The translations under genes and the position numbers were made by a program. A DNA stretch of 64,000 nucleotides. Origin: Thamnaconus septentrionalis. Its lineage: Eukaryota; Chordata; Actinopteri; Tetraodontiformes; Monacanthidae. Every line of letters starts with the position of its first letter. The first letter of the stretch is position 1. The DNA is taken from assembly GCA_009823395.1 (NCBI GenBank), contig CM020506.1:2717501-2781500 (forward strand), given 5' to 3'. The notes beneath the pieces were generated by a model. That model did no database searches. It had not been told where the DNA came from and worked only from the letters and a program-made list of their open reading frames with translations. This document shows, in pieces, positions 49,901-61,231 of this stretch.

Positions 49901-52900
49901 TGCATTCTGGTCAGAGGTAATGATAAGGCGTGTCAGAGAGGTTTCTGCCGAGCAGATGGTCATCAAGCTTGCCCTTGAGTTCTCAAGCTTTGCTGAGTCA
50001 GCCAACCAGAACTCGTTTACAGTCTTCTGTGTGGACAAGGGGTCACTGATTCCCCAGGAGCATTGCTCAAACTTGGCACGGTATAAAAACTGTTAAATGC
50101 TCATACCTGTAAATCTGCCTGTGACGTATCTGTGTGTCTTTTGCTTTGGGATTCAGAAGTCCAGCTAAACTTGCTTTACACCGTTTAACCATATGTCTGT
50201 CTACTCCCATTCTTTTTGGTCCTGCATGAGTGTCTGTCAGACGGTCGTCCGTCTGTTGGTCTGGTCTCCGTTAGAAGCACAAAATAGTTTTTGCTATTTG
50301 TCTGTGGCCAGGACAGCCTCTGATCTGTGCCAGTGCAGAATCATTGTAGACTAACAATGGAGCGCTGCCTTCCGGATGACAAGCTGAGCATTTATCGGCC
50401 GGTATTGATTTGTCCTGCACATTGTCTGCGAAAACAATCTGCGCTCAGAGTTTACTTGTCGGAGGGTAATGATCATGTCATCTACTGACAATACGCTGCG
50501 TCTCCATCAAAGTTTTCTGGGTCTGGAAAGTTTTGAGGGTAGGAATTAAGATTGTCTGCACATAGTTTACCAGCAGGCCAAAGCTAAACATTAACGCTCA
50601 TATCAAGACTTCATTGTCAGTCCACATCGCAGGCCATTTGAACCGCACCGTTGTTTGTGTTGTTGTTGTTGCTGTTGTTGTTGAGACTTTTTTTTGGCTA
50701 ATGGGCCTTTTCGTGTTTCTGATTGGCATTTTAAAGAGGAAACAGCGACAGCAAGTGGTTACATTTTAGACTTTAGCGTCTTTCGCTCTGCCTCCCCCTC
50801 CTTAGCTTGCCAGTACTACTACTACAGCTACTGTGGCCTCCACACCTGAACCTGGACACCTTGTCCAACTTCTTCTTCGTTGGTTTATTTGAGTTGCTGG
50901 ACCCTTTTCACAGTTATCTCAGGGTGAAGGTGCTTTTATACCCTGGAGTCGTCACCAATTTATCGCAGGGCCACCTAGAGACAAACATTTGCACTCGCGC
51001 ATGCCAACAGTTCAGAGTTGCCCGTCCTAATCTGTTAACCAACAGCCACTGTGTCATAAACTGCAGGTCTGTTGCTCTCGCTGTTTTTCAGATGATGGCA
51101 AGCTGTCGTTCGAAGAGTTCAACACTTACTTTGCCGACGGGGTCCTCACCACTGAGGAACTGCAGGAGCTCTTTTACTCTATTGATGGCCAGCAAAATAA
51201 GTGAGTGGGAATTGATATCATTTCAAAAACGTTTTTCTCCGATGGCCAACAGTGTTGCCCTGGGCAGTTTTATACAGAATGTAGAGAGAAGAAAGCTGTA
51301 CACCTGCAAGTGTTCTTGGTTTCAAGGCCCAGTATGTAAAGCTTAGCAGCATCTTGCAGTAACTGAGCTTTGTGCAGACAGAATTAATCTCTGTCTATTT
51401 GTTTATTCTAGCCAAGCTGTCTCATTAATTGCTGCCACAGCAACAAGGCTGAATGAAAACCCAGGCCCTGAAATTCATCCTTCGTGTCTCACTTGACCTC
51501 TCATCCTTCTACTAAATATCAGCTGTGACGTAAAATCATGGAACCCTTCTTGGATCCAGGTTCTGGGCTTTTGAAGTTACATTGTGGTGCGACACAGTCG
51601 CATCCTTACAAGTGGACTCACTTTTTATGTAAATAAATCCTTATCAATCATGAACAAAACAATAACCTTTTTTTTTTTTTTTTTTGGGGGGTATTTAGCC
51701 ATTAAAAGCTTACATATGCATTTTCTGTTCCATTTTCTGCCAATAAATCCTTGTAAATGTGACACATTAGGCCTTTAATGACCATGTGTCTCCTTTTAGT
51801 CATCAGTTGTGTCCTTGGCTATTAAATACTTCACAGCTTTCTCCCATACTCAGAGTTACAGCCAACACAGCTGAACTGAGGTCAAATCACAGAGGAAAAA
51901 ATAGTTTAGTTTATAATTTGACTTCTGAGTAGCTTATCTTTTTCGTGTTTAGCACTATGATTATGCATTAAAAAAAATATCATATTTATATATCACCAGC
52001 AACTAAATTCCAAGATTCCAAAGAAATTCCAAACCACCTGCTGTCGGTTTTTGATCAGGCAGTGCAACCAATCCCCATTATAATGTCTCTGTTGTTGCTC
52101 GTAAACACACCGAGCCACACCGAACAGCGCAGAGTCGTTCAAATTTCACGAGAAGAGTCCATAATGAGATAGGACTCTGGCAGTGCGTGCCTTGTCTGTG
52201 ATTCATTGCTCTTTTGATGAGTTTATGTCAGTCCATAACTAGCTCACTAACTCAGCGTGAGGTGACTTGTAATTGCTGTATAATACAAAAAGACACGTTA
52301 AAGAGCTGAAAATGGCATTTTTTTAGGAGTATTTGTGGATTTGGACAACTTAACCTGAAGATGAGACAAAAATGTTGGGCTTTGCTTAATAAAAACAGCA
52401 GGTGTTAGAATCGGCGTCCAAACGCGCCGCCGGTGTTTGACGCAGTGCATCCACTGACGTACGTCAGGTGCCAGGCTGCGCACAGTGAGGCCCAGATTGG
52501 AAACAAAACTGCAACCGTCTTGCTGTGAGGTGACGGAGCCTCTCACTTCATCAGGCTCTGTCACGCTCTACACATAAAACCTGAGCCTCATTCTTGACAC
52601 CTTGATTTGTGCAGGACTGAATGTCTTGTTGCATTTTGTGGCAGTTTATCTGTGTAAAATATTCTGTTTTGGGCCTTTGTCGCTCGTGAAGCAATGTTGT
52701 CTCATTTATATCCTCCTGTGTTCTACCCCGCAGCAATTTGGACACTGACAAGCTATCAGGTATGCAAGAAGTTGTATGGCTCCTTAAATGTCTCAGCCTA
52801 ATGTTTGTGTTTCATAATACGGCTCTGTCAACTTGTGCTCTTGGATTTGAAAAGCAGCCTTCAGCCATTCTGGAGAGTCTTGCTCTCTTGCTCACAGTCA

Positions 52901-55900
52901 AATTATGAAGGCAACCTCATAATTGATCCATCTCTGACCCTGGAAATGAAATTATGATTGAACATCCCGCAGTCACTGGTTATGTCACAACAGTCACCGC
53001 CAGTAACTCCACCACACACCCGGCATCCACCTGCTGCAGGCAATTTGCAAACAGAGCGAAAACCCTGCCCTATATTTGTCTGATGTTAAAAAATGCATGG
53101 CTTTTATATGGGCCGGCCTGAATAGAAGGAAGAAATGGGGCAGACACCTGTAAATACCAGTAAGCACCCAAAATAAAGCCTGTACATTATTTATTGCATG
53201 CGAATGGCATCCTTCAAGCTTGGAGCTGATTTACATTCGGAAAGGTGCCGCTGATGTATTAACTCCAGATCTATGTGCGCTCACTCAGGGTGCCCTTCTG
53301 GGTATTTTTAATTAAGAACGAAGAACCACTTAAGCTAAGAACCCTTTTGTCTGCTCGCCCCAGTTCTTGCTTATCGGATTTTTACAAATTGTTCTGGGGA
53401 CTTTCCGCACACGCCCACCTTTAAGTAAATCCTTCTCTCGGTTTTGTAAGTCCCAGGATGTGTCACGTTAACGTGGGTGCGTGTAGGAGTTAATAACTGC
53501 ATCTGTAGGTGGGCGTAAATGAGTCGGTTCCAGCGCTGCACATGAGCGAAACAACACGCAATTAGTTCCGTGTCATCAATATCAGCGACTGTTAGTCAGG
53601 CGCAGGTGAACACTTCGCTCACCGTCAGTGAGGGTATATTTTTATCGCTGCACTTTGTCTTTTATCGTGATCTTTTGAAGGAAATCTGTCACGACCGTTA
53701 ACTTTGGTAAGTTAAACTTTTAGTGGTTTTGAATTTGACACCGACAGCTTGTTTTCTTTCAGACTATTTCTCCCAGCACCTGGGAGAGTATCTCAACGTG
53801 CTGTCATCTCTGGAGAGCCTGAACATTGCCATTTTGAAAGCTATGGACAAAACCAAAGAGGTAAGTCTGTGGTTCATTATTTTGAGAAGGAACACAATTG
53901 AGAAAAGCCATCAAAGAGGCGGCCGCCGAGTTAAAACGGCTCTTACGAATAAAAGCTCATCCCAAGTCCAGGTTGTTGGGAGATCTGGGAGGGAGGATGG
54001 GAAAAGGCAGGGAAGCAGCGAACAGGTGGAGTGGGAACCAGGAGGCGGGATGAGAAGCACGGTGGGGTGTTAACCGTATCCGTGGCTGAGGCGAAGAGGA
54101 TCCGGAAAGCGTGACGAGAATGAAGACCCAACGCTTGGAGAGCTCATGATATAGCTGTGAGCGTCAGAGCTCCGCAGCTGACAAAATAATCTGACACCAG
54201 CGCCGGTTAATCATGACACTCACGCTGGTGAGGATCCGAGTCCAACTGCGCAGTAATCGCGTTTGAAATCCTGGATCCTTGACGTCCGTGTGCCTGTAGG
54301 GTGGCATATAGAATCCAACCAGAAAACACAAGTCTAGAACACCATCAGTGCACCGGAACATCAGACCTTTGTGTTAGCCTCCCTTTTCATAGATGGACAT
54401 TAGGTATCACCAACAAAACACTCATTTGATCATACTGCGGGTTTAACCACACAGACTTTTCAAAGTGTGGAAATGCTGCTTTTTTTATTACTTGAACAGT
54501 CAGACTGTCAGGACCGACTGCAGAGTCTGGCACCGCCGTGACGTGCAGGAGTGCAAACAGCAGGAATGGTAAGGAGACATGGACAGATACACAAACAAAC
54601 GCAGGGGGGCAGGAAGTGGCGGGAGACCAGTAGGCCGGACAAAACACGCTGGTTCGCCGACAGAGGAGCAGTTTCTGCCAGCGGTCTGCACTTCAAGAGA
54701 AGTTTCCATCATGCAAAGTTGAAAACAGATGAGTAAGCGAGAGGTAGGGGACCCGTGAGCTCAACACTGTGATTAACTTTGGGTGGATGACTTTGTTTTT
54801 TGGCCATTTGGCCACTAACACAACTCAGGGAACTTTGTGACAGTCAACATCACACATTGGGTCCTGCAGTGTCAATAGTGTTACATTCTTGGCTGCAGCT
54901 TTTAGTGCGGCGCCTGATTTGGTGAGACTTCAAGCCTAACTTGTCAATTCTGGCAAAGGTCTTGTCTTGACAAAACTAACAATTCTCAGGGAACATTTTC
55001 AGTGGATGTACAGTTATGTCATTGGTGCTTGTTGTTAGAGATGTACAGTTATGTCAATGCAAGCTTTGATGCTGAATTAAGCTTTGATCATTAAATAAAT
55101 AAAAGCCTATTTGCACTCAATTGAAACATTATATTCTTTCAGTAAATGCATTGAATTACAAGGTCGTTTATGTTTTACTGACAAGGTGTTCCGCACGGAG
55201 ACATAAACCCCACCAACACTCTGGTTATGCAGAAATCTGTTTACTCCACTCATTTTACACACACAGCCAAGTATTTGACTGCCCGGCGAGTGCATGAGCG
55301 GTTCAGCCTAACAGTTGACAGGTTTATTCGCCACAGATTTGAACAGGTACGTGACAGAAATAAAAACAAAACAGCAAAGCTTGTTAAACAAGAGTCGTGG
55401 GATCAGATGTTTGCCGGCTGATTATGCCTCCTGTCCTAATGAGAGCGTCCTGCTCCTGTCTGTGTACCGGCTCCTCTTGAAGACCAGCAGGCTCTGGAAA
55501 TCCAGGGAGGGATTTTGCAATTCGCGTAGTTAACAGCGGTGCTTGTCGCAGGATGCTTCCGGCCACTTAATTTTACACATTCCTGTGAGAGTGCATAATC
55601 ACACGAGTGTTTGGAGACTCAGGGATCCATTTAAATCCTTTATTAAAACTCCACCGTCTCAAAATTTACATACGAGCCACTTGATGATCCATTCGAGGTA
55701 AGAAAAAAAAAAAGGAAAGAAAAAAACTCCCGCAAAAACCTCTTCGTTTAGCCACCTGTGGTTTTGAAAGCGTCCCCTGTCCTCTCTCGTGCCTCCTCCA
55801 GGAGTACCAGGGCTCCAGCGTGTTGGGCCAGTTCGTCACCAGGTTCATGCTGAGAGAGACCTCCAGCCAGCTGCTGTCGCTGCAGAGGTCGCTGCAGTGC

Positions 55901-58308
55901 GCCATGGAGGCCGTGGAGGAGGAGAGCAACTCTTCCCCGTGAGCACTTCAAATCTAGATTCATTGTCCACCTTCTTCTTCGTTGGTTAATTTGTGGATGC
56001 TAGCAGTCACCCAAAATACGTGACAGTTAACAGGGAGCAAGATCTGTGGTCTTTGTATATTCTTAATATATGAATGAGAACCATTCTGTGGGTAGGAAAA
56101 CCACATTACTTTTATTGTACATTTTCATCTATGTATTTATGGGAAGTATATTAACCTTTTACCAATATAAAAATCATAAATCAAACCCAATTTTACATAC
56201 TGGAACTTCAACTTGGAAAATGAAGATTTCAAGAGGCGACTAAAACTAAGACAAGCATAGAAGTTCTGGGCTGATTCCTTCCATCTCCTTTACTGTCACC
56301 ATTCGAGTCTCTTAAATCATTTCACTCTCACTGGATCATACACAGAGACGGTAAGTTCCAGCTGTTGCTGGCAATAAATGAAACTTAGCTCAAATATCCA
56401 CATGGAGGCTTTGACTCACATCAAACCTGAGCCGCTTCCTTTGAAATATAATTGAAAGGCCTGTCAATTAGTGGATTAATGGCTAGATTTTTGAAAAGAG
56501 ATCAGTTGGTACTGTTTTTAAGACTTACCCATCACAACTTGTATGCCATTAAATTCCAAAGAACCTATGAAGGCACCGCCGGCCCAAGCAGTGGGGACAA
56601 AACACAACCAATCATTGGTCCCTCGTCCTCATCTTCCCAGGTGCTCCTTTCGGGCACGTAGCTCTCGGCTGTGCAACGTTTCTGTGGGCCTTCAAACAGT
56701 CGCCTCACTAATGGGCTGACTGTTTGAAATTCAGTATTTCTTTCAAAGAGCCTCAGGCATTCATTAAGAGGAACAGGTGGCCAATTTTTGTCACGAATAA
56801 ACCTCACAGGAGGATTTCCCAGGGCGTGTTGCTGTCAGGCACCTGCAGTCCTCCCACACATTATTTATTAAAGATGGAAGATTTCCTCACGGCCAGTTAG
56901 TAGGAAGAAGTCAGCGCCACCGCTCGTTAATAGCGGAATATTGTCTGACTTATATAAGTTTGGGAGTTGGGGACCTTACTGGTGGATATATGGAACTGTA
57001 TAAAATGCTGGTTGGTTTTGTTGGACTTTCTTTGGATTTTTCGAGGGGTGGAGGGGTTCAGTAAAACTTTGGATTTTGGACATTGCTTGAATCCAGTTTC
57101 ATCACCCAGTTTTTTTCACAGGGTCGTAACGGCGTCATCGGTTTTGTGGTATCAACTAAAGTGGTGTCTCAGAAGTCATTTAAACCACGGCTAAGCAAAG
57201 CAGAGGGAACTGCTCTGACAGCCCCCGCATACCCATCAGCCTTTGCCCCACTTTGTACTAGATTTTCTAGAGGAGCCAAAGTGGCGAGGCGGGTAACAAA
57301 GTCTGTGCAATTATGGCTCCTCCAGAGAGGTTTAGATCGGACGTGTTGGAGTATTTCGGTTTCTGCCTTTCAGCCTGAAAAGTGAGGAAGGATAAAAGCA
57401 AAGAGAAAACAAAAAAAAAACACATAAAGTGGAAGTCACCCTAGGCCCTCTTTTGCACATACTGCAGCGTTCAGAGATGAATCATTGTCTAATATAAAGG
57501 CCGCAGACATTTTTATTTGTCCTTATTATTTTAACAGCAGTGAATGGCTGCTACTGAGGCATATCAGCCGTCATCCCTATGAACTGCGTGAAATAGTTTA
57601 ACCAAGTAAACTTCCACTAAATCAGGAACTTACTACAGAAGTCCAAAAGTATGGACTTTTAAATCACAACCCAGACTGGCATGAAGGCTTGCTCTTGTGT
57701 GAGTCCACCATGTTTTGATAGTTGTTGTTCTTTTCAGCCACACATTCAGTTTCTCTCAACTTTGCCAAACAGCAGTTTGGGATCCATTTTTCTTCTCTTC
57801 ATCTGTCAGGCATGCCGCGCTCCTCAGAGCTCCGCAGAGCCTCTTCGCCGCCGCCTCTGCATGGGCGCCGCGCCGGTATTATTGGAAATAATGGAGCAGT
57901 TCTAGCCAGAGTGAATCACAGTGGAAGGAACGGGGCGAAAGTGGGAGGGGCTCGCCGAGGCAGAGGGGCAAAAGGAGAAAGAAAGGACGATGAAGGGCCG
58001 GAGCGTCTCGATGGCAGACAGAAAGTGAGTCGTGGGAGGCGGAGACGCGGAGGACAGAAGTCAGCAAGCGGCAGGAAGCGCAGGGAGGGAGGGAGGAGAG
58101 ATGAAGAGCGGAGCTCGGCGTGGACGCGGATTAGCAAGATGGTTAAACAGCGAGGCAGGAGAGAGGGAGAGCCGAGTCGAAATTCATGCGAGCCCGCTTC
58201 CCCGATTGGCTGGCGGCTGTCGAGGTGGCCTTTGGGCTGCAGGCTGTTTCCCAGCAGGACGAGCTTCCAGCGGCAGGTGGACCTCTGCGTGACGCTGCTG
58301 CCGCTGCA

Positions 58309-58339
<31 letters not shown>

Positions 58340-61160
58340 TCGGGTGTCAACGTTAACGGCCCCACTCAGCAAAAACAGGCGACCCCTCCCGAGGCCTTGC
58401 GTGCTCCTGCAAGCGTTTTCAGCTCCTGTCTGTGTGTCCCCATTAATCTGTCATCTTAGGTTTTTTGTTTTTCCCTACATTTTTGTATTTATTACCTCAC
58501 ATTCTTTATTTGAATCCTCCTCTTACTGTCTTTGCACTATTTTATGAACTTGTTTGCATATGAATGATTGTACAGCTGAGAAACTGAAATTCCTTCTCGA
58601 TAAATAAAGTATCTATCTATCTAGTTTCACATTTAAATCCATTATCAATGGTCCTCACCGCCCTCCTGTTCCTTGCCGCTGTCACATCTCTGCCTGCCTG
58701 CCATGTAAGCCGCTCCTGTTCCTCCGACTCTCTCCTGACAGCGGGACAGACGCGAAGGCGCCCGAGCAGGCGGCGCTGCAGCAGAGGACTGGCAGGCGGT
58801 GCGGTCGCAGGGTCCACAACAAGGTCTGCATGTCTCCGATGGATCCCGGCTCGGCGAGCCCGACAGCAGGTGAGAGAAGTGCAGCAGTCGGAGAGGCAGC
58901 AAGGTGTAAATCTCCCGAACCACACGACCACCACATCATATCTTCCCTTCAAACACATGGAAGGAGCAACAGAGTGTCAGTTTTCACTTGAAGATGAAAT
59001 TTGTTTTTGTCGGAGGCTGTAAACAGAGGGCTAAATTTGCTATTTTCTGGAGGTTTGGGTTTGTTTTGGTTTTAAAGTCCTTTCAGATGGATGATTGGTC
59101 GTGTGAGGTTGCCCCACTCAAGCTTGGGGTTTAAATAAGTAAAGATCCAAAAAATGTCTCTAAATGGGATCTTTAAGTGATATCACTTTTCATTTTTAGG
59201 GTTATTGTCTCTTAAAAAGCTAAATCCACCTTTTTTTGCCTGCCAATCTCAAACTCAGAAGCTTCAACTTTTGACAAGATCTCCTCACTTTCTCCTCATA
59301 TGAAAACACAAACTTATTTTGATAAATAAATTAGAATTAAGGTCACTAAATAACTTGACCCAAGTTTCTGTCAAAGTTATTTTCTTCTACTCAGCCAAAT
59401 AACGTAATTGTTGTTATGGTGATATTATCGAATAATTGTCGGCAGAGCAATTCACCCCATGCAAGGTCAGACTACCATTTTCTAAAGCGCATTTACTCAT
59501 TATGAAAGTCATTTATTTTATCCCTCAGCAGCTCTAATAACTCCAATCATAGACACCAAGGCTGCAATCAAGCAAAACATGAATGCCTGATTAAAAAAGT
59601 GGCAGCGGCAGCGAAGACGTTGGCTAGGATTCTGACCTAAGCTAGCAGACAAGCACAATGAAAGACTTGCATTTTTGTGAATGTGTTAAGTAAGAATGTA
59701 CTAATGATGATATTTTCTCCTCTGTACTCAGATACTTTTCTTTTAATTCCAACTAGACTTCCATATTTTTTCTCTCCCCTCTGTTAAACCAAAATGAATT
59801 TATTAGGAATATTTACTAGTTTGCAGATATTAACTTAAGCTAGCATAGTCGCGCTGCTACACTACTTCCTACCTCCCCATGTTGTTGTTGCGAGCATTGT
59901 ATCTTCAGTGTGAGACCACAAATAGTAATAGCCTGCTACATTTTCACAGTAGTCTGGACGCACTGACAAGCTCAAATTGGTATTTAGTATTTATTAAATA
60001 AGTATGTGATTCAAAGCACACCTTCAGGGCGATCGCTTCCAGTTAAAGTTCTTCGTTATATACCGCTAAAACTGCCACGACAATATATTTCCCGTGAGAC
60101 CTCAACATTCCACTATCGTGCACGTTCAGCGTTGCCCTCTGCCTTTATGGCTTTGCCAGCGGACGTAGGCCATCTGTTTTGAAGTGCTCTCCAAACGTCA
60201 ATCAAACGGCCCAACGAAGACAAGAGGCCTCAGCACGGCGCTAACCGCCTTTTAATGTGGGGAAAAAATCCCATCCAGATGAGATTTGTGTGCACCAGGA
60301 CAAATCTTTTATATGAAGTGTTTCACTCTAGCGACGCTCGTTGTCTCCAGGCGAGAGTCCAGACCCCGAAGAGAACTGGTGCTCTCAAGTCAACAGGCTG
60401 CAGCAGCTGCTGGATAAACTGGAGTGTCAGGTAGGACGCAGCTCAACGTGTTGATATGTATGTATGTGCATAATTATATAATATATAATTATAGTGTATA
60501 TCATTTGTTTGTTTTCTGTGTGTATTTATTATGTATGTATGTATATGTGTGTGTACGTGCGTGCGTGTACGATTTGTTTCACCAGAAATGAGATTTTGAT
60601 CATTTTCTTTTCCAAGTGGCGTTCGAGAGCACCGTGAAGTGCACGCTGTACCTTTTGCCTCACGCTCTGTAATTCCGTGACCTGTTATCGAAGCCTCTCT
60701 CGCACTCTTCCACTCTCATCTGCTGCTCCATCTGATTCTCTGGCCCTCTTTTATATTAACTCCTGATTCTGCCGTCCTCGGGTTTCCCACCGCACTCCCC
60801 CCCCGCATCCCCCTTCTCCGCGCATTTTCCTCGCTTTGTAATCCTCGGTTTTTCGGCAACCCGGAGGGACTCGGAGTGTAATATCAAAGCAAATCATAAC
60901 CTGCAGCACGTTCTGAGTTCAATGTCCCTGCTCTGTCCATCCCACCGCCTTCCTCTTCTTCTCTTTCATGGCAGCAGAATGAGTTTTTCCTGCCTCGAAG
61001 GTTACCTTTCTCGCTCGCGCGCACTCGCTCATACAGACGGCAAGAGTTTATTCTGGTATTTGTCACCTTCTTCCGTCAGGGTCCCAAGTTGGAGCCGCTG
61101 AAGGAGGACTCGCTGGCCAGCACATACAAGTCGGTGAGTAGTGGCGAGACGGCTCGAAGG

Positions 61161-61231
<71 letters not shown>

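Larger units (their letters stand above)
42540..51091 (+). other. necab3: necab3 intron 2 (8.6 kb)
   Basis: This intron interrupts the EF-hand loop. It has an (ATCT)n tract (about 44323-44351), an (AC)n run (48641-48663), (TTG)n near 50656-50682, and a degenerate dispersed repeat up to 50 bp before exon 3. A stretch at 44655-44770 has several TAATTA-like sites. No coding exon is recognised. Confidence 0.55.
55939..58741 (+). other. necab3: necab3 intron 6
   Basis: 2.8 kb. It includes the second copy of the 34-bp repeat (55963-55996), a GC-rich purine-biased block (57800-58290) whose long Arg-rich frame has no splice support, (AC)n at 58312-58339 and a LINE-like 3' tail ending at 58622. Confidence 0.55.

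Noticed and set aside
57722..58459. 245-aa Arg/Gly-rich open frame in necab3 intron 6
   Set aside because: Purine-rich low-complexity DNA with a microsatellite. The necab3 phase joins exon 6 directly to exon 7 without it.
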